Of a stretch of DNA of 64,000 nucleotides, positions 57,501 through 64,000 are shown piece by piece (the first letter of the stretch is position 1; every line of letters starts with the position of its first letter). Origin of the DNA: Euglena gracilis (taxonomy: Eukaryota > Euglenida > Euglenophyceae > Euglenales); contig CP154954.1 of NCBI GenBank assembly GCA_039621445.1, positions 27,927,735-27,991,734 on the forward strand, read 5' to 3'. Under the pieces are notes generated by a model that worked only from the letters and a program-made list of their open reading frames with translations, ran no database searches and had not been told where the DNA came from. The position numbers and the translations under genes were made by a program.

Positions 57501-60500
57501 GTCTCCTACCTCTGTGCTCGCTGATTTGTCCGGAGACAGTTTCCTGCACGGGGGGGGGGGGTAGCCAAACCTGCTCATTTGTTGGGTGGGATAGAAAACG
57601 AAATAGGGACGCTGCTCCCCCCCCCCGCTTGCCATACAGGGCAGCTCCTCTACAAGCTGGAGGGGCACAGCCGCCCGGTCCGCAGCGTGGCGCTGTCCAG
57701 CGACTCCGGTACCATCGCCTCCGGGGACGACGGCGGGGAGGTCCGCATCTGGCAGCGCATCACCGGTCCCCGCCCGCCCCAATGGCCTGCCCTCCCGTCG
57801 TGGCGGTGGTCACGTGAAGGCGCCTGCGATCCCCCGACCCGCATTTCTGGCCGCACTCCGAAGGATTTCGGGGGGTTCAACGCAGACGACCCACCTTGCC
57901 AAAGATTCAATGGCCTGTTCTTCCATTTGGGAATGGTTGTAATGAATGGTCAAACCCAGGCCCGTTTTCTGACAGAACGTTGCCGATGTTTTTTGGGACA
58001 CAATGCACCAAGAGTTTGGTCCCCCCAAGACAACCCCCCCCCCTGGGCGGCTGGCTCTTGGTTGAGAGGGAAGTGAGGTCCTCAAAGAGCGTTTTTCTGC
58101 CGAACCTCCAGCCAATTATTGAGCAGAACCGGAACCCCTGTGCACGAACCTCGACGAGGGTCGACCTGCACTCCACCCCACCCCGCCCCCCACCGCAGGG
58201 AAGTTCCTCAGCAGCCTGCGGGAGCACAGCCAGCCGGTGCTGGGCGTGGCGCTGGCGTGCGACGGCAGCGCAGCGGTGTCGGTGGCGCAGGACACGGGCG
58301 TCTGCCTGTGGCGGCTCAACCAAGGTGGGCCCTCTCCTCCTCATCCCCTCAACCTCCCACGGCAGCCGCCGCTGCCACAGTTCTTCGAAAGAATTGGTTT
58401 TTTGTATTTTTTTTTTCAGAACGGCACGTTTCAAGTTTCCGCCAATTTGAGACAGCTGGTGATTGTCGATCTTCCCACTGATTTTCTGCAAAAAGAAGAA
58501 AGACATCAAAGTCAACCACCCAAAATAGAACCCTCTTGCTTGGGCAGGGGGGAAATTAATAGGCCTTAACAACTTTTTTTCCACAATTTTTCTGCAATTT
58601 TTCCGCAATTTTTTTCAGCATGAACCTGAAATGGAAGGCGAGCTGAGTTCCGGCCATCCCTTGAATGTTTCCCAAGGGAACCTGGGTGCTTTCTTGCCAC
58701 CTTTGCAAGTTTTCCAAAATTCGCCAAATTTGTACAGATGGGCAAAATTTCCCAACTTCTCGTTCTCTTTAAAGGTTTCCCCCATTTTCTGCTGGGAAAT
58801 ATTTTTTCCACTCTGCGAATAATGCCGCATCCTGGACCAGATTTTACCTTGAAACCAAATTTTTCGTCAATTTTTTTGTCATTTTCAGATTTTTCAGCAA
58901 ACAAATTTTATATTTCTAAAATCATCGTGTTCCCAAAATTACAAAAATCATGTGTAATTTTTTTTGTTGGAAGAAGTGTGGATAACAGCTCAAAATATTA
59001 ACCAATGTTGCAAAATGGCAATAATTGTGGATTTTTCCAAGTGTCCACCAGCGGAAGTGACTTTTCCAAGGCCGCAATTTCCGTAATTTTTCTGCAATAT
59101 TTCCACAATTTCTGTAATTTTTCTGCAATTTTCCGCAATATTGGGAACCCCACAACCCTGTGGGCGATGGGGGGGGGTCGACCACCCCCCCCACCCCCCC
59201 ATCCTGGTGGGGGGGGCTCCTTCCTGAACTTCCGGAGGCACTGATATTTAGGTCGAAATTTTGCTTTGGTGGTGCCTTGGCGGATGGGGGGGGTCGACCC
59301 ACCCCCCCCCCAACAGGCCTTCCCGTACAGCCCTCCCCCCTGCATGGGATTTTGGTCGAGGATTTTTTGATTATTTTGTATGTGTTTCACCAGGTTTCCT
59401 CGGTCAAACCTGGTAAAAAATGCCAGGTTTCAATCTTTGCAGAATTTCCGCAGGGGCCAAAGATCGACCGACCCAAAAGATGGAGCCACACCAAAGCCAG
59501 CCCGGAAAATTCAGCAAATCAAAATAATCACCCGGGGACCTGTGGGGCGGGTCTTTCTGTGGCTTTCATTCTCCCAGGGCCTCCAGTGCGGACCAAGCGC
59601 GGGCATGTCAGCATCGTCACCTGTGTCGCCCTGGCCAAGGAGGGGCCCAGCGGCGTGTGGGCGCCTGTGGCGCCGTGGTTGGAAGCATCGGCCGCCGCGT
59701 CGTACATGTGTGGAGCACACCCCTACAGCGAAATCACTGCTAATACACAGGCGTTAAACCCCACCCCCCACTTATAAACCCCCCACTTATAAACCAGATT
59801 TTGAATAGTGCTGAGCTCTTAATAAGCGCGCCCCCACCCCTTCATTGACCCCTCCATATAAACCGGCCCACTCCATGGAGCTCTTTGGACTGAAATGCAA
59901 GGGTTTTGTGCCCAAAACGGGGGGGGCGGGGGGTCGAAAAACGCTCATTTTCGGCTCAAAAAACACCTTTTCCGGGCCCGGGAGGCCCAAAAACATCGTT
60001 TCGGGCAAAAAAATTTTTTCGATTTTTTTCGACCTTTTTGACCCGAAAATGACCCAAGGTCAATGGGTTGGCGGCCCAAAATGGGGGCAGGCGGGTCGAA
60101 AAACGCTCGTTTTCGGCTCAAAGACAGGTTTTCCGGGTCCGGGAGGCCAAAAAACATTGTTTCGGGCAAAAAAAATTCGATTTTTCTCGACTTTTTTGAC
60201 CCCAAATTGACCCAAGGTCCATTGGTTTCGGGCCCAAAACGGGGGGCGGGGGTCGAAAAACGCTCGTTGTCGGCCCGAAAACACTTTTTCCAGGTCCGGG
60301 AGGCCAAAAAACATGGTTTTGAGCAAAAAAAAATTCGATTTTTTTTTCGATTTATTCGATTTTTTGGCCGAAAACGGCTGACAGTGGAAAAAGTTTACAA
60401 AATGTCCCAAATTGGCCGAAAAACGGCCGTGTATCTCGGGCTAGGCGGGGAGTTGTGGGGAAATCAAAATACCGGTAGATAGGGCATAATAGGGGCTTCA

Positions 60501-63500
60501 ATTAGGTATCCGGACATTTCCTTTGATTTTGCATCATTTTCGAGAAATTTTGAAAACGTTGATTATGACCCTCCACCCCCCGAAAACGGCTAAGTCGGAC
60601 AATGGGAAAGGTGTACAAAACGGCCATCTGGGCTGAAAAAAACGGCCGTATCTCGGTCTAGGCAGGGAGTTCCGGGAAAATCAAATGCCAGTAGATAGGG
60701 CTTCAATTTAGGTTTCCGGACATTTCTTTTGATTTGGCTTCATTTTGGAGATATTTTGAAAATTGACATTTTTTTTGGCCGAAATGGCAGAGTCCAAAGG
60801 GTGGGGGGCTTAAAAAGGGGGGGGGTCGATCCTACCCAGTTTGGACTCCTTCGCGCGTGAATAACTTGGGCCTGGCGGGGAGTTGGGGGTCAAACCCAGG
60901 TGATTCGGAAACCGAAATACACTCGCTCGCGACTGGAAAAAAAAATCTGGGAACCGGGCCGGGATCATGGTGATAATCCGTTGGTTCTCCCGGTGGCCCC
61001 GACCCGGGGGGGGGGGGGCGGGCGAGGGGGGGGTTCGCCAGGGGTGGGCTTCGCTCTTACCCTAAAGGGATGAGAGCTCAGCGACCCCTATCACCTATAA
61101 ACCCCCCCTCGGGCCGACCAACCAAACCAGATCATATAACCCCACCCCTGGGGAAGAATAATGGAAACTGCCGGGGACGATTTTTTCAGCCGCAAACCAC
61201 CCAAAAACTGATTTTTTGGCAATTTTTTGAGACCGACTATCGTCAAGAATTACATTTCTGACCAAATTTTCCAAAAACTGCCAACTTTGGGGGGTTTCAG
61301 GGTCATTTTGGGGGGATCGGATTCTCACCAACAATTTCGGATCCTATAACCTCCCCCCCCCCCCCCTCCTTCGGCCGACCAACCAAACCGGATCCTATAA
61401 ACCCCGGAGGTTTATAAGTGGGGGGGTTTATTTGTAAGGCGGAAATTTTCACAATTTTTTTTGTTTTTAAAGTCTTTTGTGGTTTTTAAGGTTTTCCAAG
61501 GCAGGTCCAAGGACCGTCCGAGCATCGAACAGGGTCCGAAATCAAAAAAAGTCAAAAAAACATTTTTTGAGTCTGGATGGATGGAAATGTTCCAGCGATG
61601 CCAGAAATAATTTTTTCCTGGAGTTGGCTTTTTTTACCGAGATTTTGCGAGTTCGATTTTGCTTGGTGAATTTTGAGAGAGTTTTTTTTTTATTTAAAGT
61701 TTGTAAGGCTTTTAAGGCGTCTTAAAAACAATGATGCCTGCTGATACACACACGATACACACACCCTGGGGGCATATCGGCTCCAATGCAACCGCCAAGG
61801 GGTTCGTACAACGATTTTGCAGGAGTCCCCAATGCGATCACCAAATAACACCCGCAGGAAAATTTGGCACCAAAACGCTGAGACAGAATAGCACATCCGT
61901 TTTTGGGCAATCATCTGCAACGCTTTACACCTAGAGCTATAACTCTAGACCTCCGTGGTTCTCGCTTCGTATGGTGCATGTGGCTGGATTCTGCCAAAGT
62001 TGTTTCTAGGTTCAATTTGAAGTTATTGGTGTTGCAGGGCATTCTCAGTCGGTTTACCAAATGAAACCAATGAAAACCCTGGGAGGTCCTAACAAAAACC
62101 TCCGAGAGTGATATTGGGGCAGAATTTCTCTGGCCAACGACTCCTCAACCTCACGTTTAACACAATTCTTTTGAGAAGTTGTGTTTTATTAATTTATTGT
62201 ACCCCTTAAACATCTGGATCCTAATCGCACACGTGCCGTATCTTTTCCCCGGAGGTTTTCTTTCGCACTGAACTCTCAACCTTCGGCATTCAAGCCCCCC
62301 CCCCCCCCAGCGCTGATGACCGCCTGCCCACGCGGCGCTGCCTCCCACGGTGGCAGCCTCAGCCTCCGACGACCGGAAGGTCTACCTGTGGGACGTCCCC
62401 CGAGGTCCACCCCCTCTCCCGTCCACCGCTCCTCCGCTGCACGTGTCTGAGGCCGCCACATGGAACTCAGATGCCAGCCTGACACCCCAGCAGCAGGGGG
62501 AGAGCCTCCACACATGGGACCCCCCCCATCCCATACCGCAGGGGAGGTGCTGCACGCGCTGGAGGGGCACGCCGCCACCATCAGCTCCGTGGCGCTGGCG
62601 CGGGACGCCTCCCTCGTGGTCAGCGGCTCCCACGACTACGAGGCCCGCGTGTGGGTGGTGGCCACCGGTGTGCCCCGGACCCTGGGGTTGGGTTTGATTC
62701 GATCTGGGTCCTTGCCGGCATGGGGCTTGTCCCAGATGAGCAGGTAAACCCCATGTCGGCAACCTGGAAACCGCCTCAGAAAGGAAGTCCTAAAGTAGGG
62801 ACCAAATCGAAAGCAATCCTCCTCCTCAGGTTTTCGATGCAAATTCAGGGGGGGCTATATGGTTTTTGGGATGCTCTTTGACACATATTTGGGATGCTCT
62901 CAAACATCTGTTTTATCCATCTTTTTATTCATTTAATAGGTTTCATATACCTCGAGACATATCTGGTGAAACCAAGTGTCAGCGACCTGGCTTGTTATCA
63001 CAGGGATTACTTTTGTCCTTTTTTTCCGACGTGAAATCATGATCAACCTTTTTGCAGCAAATACAGACGCTTTGCCAAAAGGTTTTGCCCACAGTGGAGT
63101 ATTTTCCCGCTTTTGTCAAAGTTTCATACTCAACAATGGATCAATGCAGTTCTGTAGGGGACCCAATCCCCCAGGGGGGGGGTCCAGCCAGCCAGCAGCC
63201 CAAATTCGGGCTGGGAGCCCCCCCCCGGGGGGGTCGAGTGAAATAAAGTTGGGTCCAGCCTGGCCGGAGGCCGGGCCAGCCTGCCGCAGGCTGGCCAGCC
63301 AAATGGGCAACCCAGCTCACCTATCCCTGCATTTTTTCAGTAATTAGGCTGTTCCTCCAGTCCCGATCCAGCCTTGATCTAGCTCCATCCATCAAAATGT
63401 CGAAAATGGCAAAAAAAATTCAGAATTTTTTGTTTTTCATCGACCCAGCCCAGCCCAGCCCCCTCCAGCCCCGAACCCCCCCCTCCCCCCCCCCTATACC

Positions 63501-64000
63501 CCTGGGGGGGTCCAGCCAGCAGCTTTTTTTTGCCAGCTGGAGGCTGGACCCCCCCCCCGGGGGTCCTTAAGAAAACCCCTGTTCTGTACTGAAATTACAA
63601 ATTTTCCCCGATTCCAATTGGCCCTCCCCCCTGCTGCATGTCGCACTCCATCCTTCATCCTCCTCCATTAACGTGTTGTTCACCTGCTGCCCCGGGGCGG
63701 CGGTTGTGTTGCCCACATCTCCGGCGGTGCATGGCAGGGGCGCTGCAGATGGTGCTGCGGCACAAGTTGTCCGTGTTGGCGGTCGCCATCTCCCACGATG
63801 GCCGCGTCGCCGCGACTGCCTCCGAGGACTTGACCGTGTCCATCTGGCGGACCGCCACAGGCATGGGGGGCAACGCTGGCCAGCCAATATGGTTGGACAC
63901 ACTACACCTCTCTTTAAGGTTTTAAGCCCCCACCCCTTGGGGGCTGCGGCCATCAGCCCTATTTCGTACAATGCGGGCAGATTATCATGGTGCTTCATGT
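43995..64000 (+). CDS. NACHT-like STAND NTPase with pentapeptide and WD40 repeats (3' end outside window)
   Basis: A large multi-exon gene. Order: unrecognised N-terminal exons (43995/44121-46.5 kb); lead-in and Walker A (47.0-47.4 kb); Walker B LVLVLDSVDEL (47803-47980); a sensor-like LKLVVTCRQEDLPLY (~48.8-49.03 kb); helical NACHT-associated exons (49579-51199) including FRHKSLQEYLVARHV; pentapeptide exons (52014-52117, 54936-54993); then WD40 exons from 55389 to the right edge. The order and the TCR and EYLVAR motifs fit NACHT/STAND proteins, which act as nucleotide-dependent switches with repeats as sensors. No N-terminal effector domain was identified. The C-terminus is outside the window. 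Most phases from 50185 onward agree, but some N-terminal boundaries and one NACHT boundary do not. Confidence 0.8.
44815..45396 (+). CDS. STAND gene N-terminal helical exons
   Basis: Three exon segments are seen: 44815-~44929 (DPKKRFPAASIALLCRQVKA), 44967-~45068 (LAAVLLEAQAWAMLVYGAEL) and 45251-~45396 (LYAVFDAMCADYGHAATPSP, then WELFLPLAVHLDGA). All are rich in predicted helix. The first two would be separated by an intron of only 37 nt; alternatively the frame is broken there by an indel. The domain is not recognised; it may be the effector or an all-helical adaptor. Confidence 0.5.
45455..45515. repeat. (TTTA)n microsatellite
   Basis: About 60 bp of TTTA repeats, intronic. Confidence 0.95.
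45653..46474 (+). CDS. STAND gene further N-terminal exon candidates
   Basis: Likely coding pieces are ~45653-45768 (PPVNEAVLRAVDPGDDVPRY), ~46192-46237 (LTLFPDEAPYLHPLDC) and ~46361-46474 (GELEVCGGWLTSLTHLLAYE). A piece at 46018-46120 (TEEFKLTSVLVRFSS) is possible. Composition matches the other exons; boundaries and linkage are uncertain. Confidence 0.4.
46674..46860. repeat. Degenerate 11-12 bp repeat (TTTCCGCAATT)
   Basis: About 16 imperfect copies of TTTTCCGCAATT/TTTCTGCAATTT, intronic. The same word recurs at 58565-58620 and 59075-59150, and its reverse complement resembles the array at 51.36-51.96 kb. Confidence 0.8.
46995..47400 (+). CDS. STAND gene P-loop (Walker A) exons
   Basis: The first exon (~46995-47181) reads MHRTSFIYRDFQKEFVAP, then LEHFINGHSDVLVLVSKP. 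The second starts at 47312 after acceptor CAG and joins in phase 1 to give SKPGMGKTCSALWM, a Walker A motif split by an intron. The usual first Gly (G-x-x-G-x-G-K-T) is Ser. The strand WLFVSLPTVDKPF follows. The 3' end of the second exon is uncertain, since the frame runs open to 47631 through AT-richer sequence. Confidence 0.7.
47803..47980 (+). CDS. STAND gene Walker B exon
   Basis: Acceptor CAG lies at 47800-47802. The exon reads ALANHVYQLLGLQAGEPACG and then QPLVLVLDSVDELKRSGNDM. Four hydrophobics followed by D-S-V-D-E is the NACHT/STAND Walker B form with the extra acidic pair (hhhhDG/SxDE). Donor GTGGCT is at 47981. Confidence 0.8.
48190..48619 (+). mobile_element. CAGGGG-TIR element in a STAND intron
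   Basis: It is 430 bp. The left end is CAGGGGTTTGC and the right end GAAAACCCTTG. The flanks GCGTCAGC (48182-48189) and GTGTCAAC (48620-48627) differ by two transitions. Inside are GTCCAGCCAGCAC words and a GGTCCAGCCC/GGGCTGGACC hairpin. It is related to the element at 63157-63580. Confidence 0.65.
48815..49029 (+). CDS. STAND gene sensor exon (VVTCRQE)
   Basis: The frame reads WALNGFSAWNLKLVVTCRQE, then DLPLYRPC, FSPFEAEEFVLKQLER. The strand ending T-C-R is the NACHT sensor-1 region, and F-SPFE-x-EE is the typical following motif. The acceptor is problematic. This frame meets TGA at about 48794 and no AG lies between it and the conserved residues, while another frame is open from acceptor 48778-48780. 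A one-base indel in the C/G runs near 48812-48830 would reconcile them. Confidence 0.7.
49579..51199 (+). CDS. STAND gene NACHT-associated helical exons
   Basis: Four exons: 49579-~49736 (IVGAIPIEPGPALYTSPWKL, then TMAAAVLLAEP, the 'P-x-L-x-M-A-x-V-L' helix after the sensor); 50185-50397 (RDLYEAWLTRHFQQQVASQP ending FRHKSLQEYLV); 50705-50812 (ARHVYQDLELLSGADLAQLI); and 51044-51199 (KRKLMDFLLASRGQ, AAISMTLLSAAGVLFQ). The last three are joined in phase 1, and splicing 50397 to 50705 recreates FRHKSLQEYLVARHV, a typical NACHT-protein motif. Confidence 0.8.
49978..50120. repeat. Diverged palindrome array in a STAND intron
   Basis: Words such as AGGAGGCTCTTGAGCCTCCT, TCGAACG and CATCCTCCTACGGAGCATCC relate it to the arrays flanking the minisatellite at 32-35 kb. 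Fewer, more diverged copies suggest an older insertion. Confidence 0.75.
51355..51960. repeat. Degenerate GAACnTTGTG repeat array
   Basis: About 600 bp of imperfect 10-17 bp units based on TTGTGGAACNTTGTGAAA, filling most of the intron before the first pentapeptide exon. Confidence 0.85.
52014..52117 (+). CDS. STAND gene pentapeptide-repeat exon 1
   Basis: Acceptor CAG lies at 52011-52013, phase 1 from the previous exon. After a short lead (GKDLSKINVPG) it encodes pentapeptides AVLHY, ADLQG, CNLSG, ANLRG and VDLK, with Leu at every central position. Donor AAG/GTGTGC, phase 0. Pentapeptide repeats fold as a right-handed quadrilateral beta-helix and usually serve as binding surfaces. Confidence 0.85.
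52915..54810. mobile_element. Diverged relative of the GCTGAGCTCTTA element family
   Basis: It starts TAGTGCTGAGCTCTTAC, like one end of the 59.8-61.1 kb element. Its 53.99-54.25 kb part reproduces the family's 'CCATAACTCGGGCTAG...TTCATTTTGGTC...GAGATATTTTGAAAA' pattern in the order seen at 60.4-60.8 kb. It contains the CCGCGACCACCGCGG array described separately. The right boundary is uncertain. Confidence 0.45.
53150..53775. repeat. CCGCGG hairpin array with inverted ends
   Basis: GCCGCGACCACCGCGG-type hairpins occur about eleven times in two groups (53185-53345 and 53590-53750), each next to an A/T run. The ends CTTGCAGTTAGTGCG and CGCACTAACTACAAG are inverted repeats, so the array is a discrete fold-back element about 0.6 kb long. 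Confidence 0.8.
54936..54993 (+). CDS. STAND gene pentapeptide-repeat exon 2
   Basis: Acceptor CAG lies at 54933-54935, phase 0. It encodes GAILERADLRGADLTGAMV, which continues the five-residue register of the previous exon without a break. The joined block has eight to nine pentapeptides. Donor TTG/GTGTGC leaves phase 1, as the first WD40 exon needs. Confidence 0.85.
55389..55520 (+). CDS. WD40 repeat exon 1
   Basis: 132 nt, phase 1 at both ends. Encodes LVALSSDGRLVASCADERHV and a degenerate WD strand (RLSLAATG). It is the weakest repeat of the series, with no GH and no W. Confidence 0.8.
55728..55847 (+). CDS. WD40 repeat exon 2
   Basis: 120 nt, phase 1 to 1. Encodes GETLRTIATDSVKCLALSPD followed by VVRLWKTSSG. 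The acceptor is CAG at 55725-55727 and the donor GTACCC. Confidence 0.88.
55960..56404 (+). CDS. WD40 repeat 3, split over two exons
   Basis: Exons 55960-56019 (60 nt) and 56339-56404 (66 nt) add to the 126 nt of a single-exon repeat. The first encodes GELIKRLTVAPKGVTSIAVS, the second DASTIVFGCNYDLALVWNAT. Phase 1 is kept throughout only if the internal donor is GC (GCGGCC at 56020), making this a GC-AG intron inside the repeat. Confidence 0.75.
56575..56700 (+). CDS. WD40 repeat exon 4
   Basis: 126 nt, phase 1 to 1. Encodes QQVCSLTGHAGCVVAVAISP followed by CATGSTDRGLRVFNAHDG. GH and the structural Asp are present; the WD is FN. Confidence 0.9.
56817..56942 (+). CDS. WD40 repeat exon 5
   Basis: 126 nt, phase 1 to 1. 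Encodes RLICTMKTHSETLTSIAMST followed by VVSGAEDAAICLWSMPKG. Confidence 0.9.
57640..57765 (+). CDS. WD40 repeat exon 6
   Basis: 126 nt, phase 1 to 1. Encodes GQLLYKLEGHSRPVRSVALS followed by IASGDDGGEVRIWQRITG. A canonical repeat with GH and the structural Asp. Confidence 0.93.
58199..58324 (+). CDS. WD40 repeat exon 7
   Basis: 126 nt, phase 1 to 1. Encodes KFLSSLREHSQPVLGVALAC followed by AVSVAQDTGVCLWRLNQG. Confidence 0.92.
59578..59722 (+). CDS. WD40 repeat 8, N-terminal half plus a frame-shifted C-terminal half
   Basis: After acceptor CAG (59575-59577) the phase-1 frame reads PPVRTKRGHVSIVTCVALAK and EGPSG. The expected second half follows in another frame as GAVVGSIGRRVVHVWSTPLQ, with no GT donor after it. 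If a GC donor at 59653 is used, this half (75 nt) joins in phase to the lone C-terminal half at 62357-62404, giving a complete 41-residue repeat. So either the exon is damaged by an indel or its second half has been bypassed. Confidence 0.6.
59812..61083. mobile_element. 1.3 kb inverted-repeat element, copy B (reverse of copy A)
   Basis: It begins GCTGAGCTCTTAATAAGCGC and ends ATGAGAGCTCAGC. Read in reverse it follows copy A (41549-42946) through the tandem TCGAAAAA units, the GTCCGGA..TTTCC segments, the GGTAGGAT..CCCAGTTTGG segment and the GGTGATAATCCG segment. It lies in the long intron after WD40 repeat 8. Flanking TTATAAACCCCCC words at both outer sides suggest it sits within a further repeat. 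Confidence 0.8.
61084..62356 (+). other. Remainder of the intron after WD40 repeat 8
   Basis: TATAACC-C-run words (61084-61440) are followed by plain sequence without recognised exons. A C13 run and CAG at 62298-62310 form an acceptor-like site, but its in-frame continuation has stops. The acceptor used is more likely CAG at 62354-62356. Confidence 0.4.
62357..62404 (+). CDS. WD40 C-terminal half exon
   Basis: 48 nt, phase 1 to 1. Encodes SASDDRKVYLWDVPRG, the second half of a canonical WD40 repeat with the structural Asp and an intact WD. Its first half is missing locally. It can pair in phase with the N-terminal half at 59578-59652. Confidence 0.7.
62542..62667 (+). CDS. WD40 repeat exon 10
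   Basis: 126 nt, phase 1 to 1. Encodes GEVLHALEGHAATISSVALA followed by VVSGSHDYEARVWVVATG. Confidence 0.93.
63157..63580 (+). mobile_element. Element related to the one at 48.2 kb, in a STAND intron
   Basis: 424 bp flanked by a perfect 8-bp repeat, GTTCTGTA (63149-63156 and 63581-63588). The right end GTCCTTAAGAAAACCCCT matches that of the 48190-48619 element. The left end GGGGACCC is shorter. Both contain GGTCCAGCCAGC words next to G/C runs. Confidence 0.75.
63738..63860 (+). CDS. WD40 repeat exon 11, last in window
   Basis: 123 nt, phase 1 to 1. Encodes LQMVLRHKLSVLAVAISHDG followed by ATASEDLTVSIWRTATG. The donor is GC (CAG/GCATGG), the third apparent GC-AG donor in this gene. The gene continues past the window. 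Confidence 0.85.

Overview
The window is nuclear DNA of an intron-rich protist. Four recognisable genes lie on it, all on the + strand. Their exons are short and GC-rich (typically 60-200 nt) and the introns are mostly long, AT-richer and full of simple repeats and inverted-repeat elements. Most introns are GT-AG and a few look GC-AG. Exon boundaries were placed by eye from reading frame, splice-site words and phase, so those marked approximate should be treated as such. The same-strand gene order, GC donors and splice acceptors just upstream of start codons would fit a dinoflagellate-like alga, but another intron-rich alga or protist is equally possible from sequence alone.

Layout. (1) 995-1118: last exon of prohibitin-2, whose earlier exons lie outside the window. 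(2) 3737-13568: a UPF0489/C5orf22-family protein, about 15 exons, with family motifs in the expected order. (3) 13949-25740: KRI1, an essential nucleolar ribosome-biogenesis protein, about 20 exons. (4) 25741-43550: about 18 kb dominated by repeats, including a 1 kb long-TIR element at 26.6-27.6 kb, a 71-bp minisatellite at 33.0-34.75 kb flanked on both sides by palindrome arrays, and a 1.4 kb element at 41.5-42.9 kb. A few unassigned exon-like stretches lie in it. (5) About 43995 to the right edge and beyond: a large STAND-type gene with an unrecognised N-terminal region, a NACHT-like NTPase, an in-register pentapeptide-repeat block and at least ten WD40 repeats. Almost every WD40 repeat sits on its own phase-1/phase-1 exon of about 126 nt.

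How the genes relate. The first three are housekeeping or conserved unknown genes (mitochondrial scaffold, UPF0489, ribosome assembly). The fourth has the architecture of a signal-sensing switch, with an NTPase followed by pentapeptide and WD40 repeats, as in NLR-like proteins. Its exon structure allows repeat number to change by exon duplication. I see no operon-like functional link among the four.

The most notable discovery is a set of small non-autonomous DNA elements with CAGG-type terminal inverted repeats and about 8-bp target duplications. In at least two places they coincide with introns, so that the element or its target duplication supplies the splice sites (introner-like behaviour). 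Several other inverted-repeat families, and clusters of a local short word next to C/G homopolymers, fill the introns and intergenic DNA.
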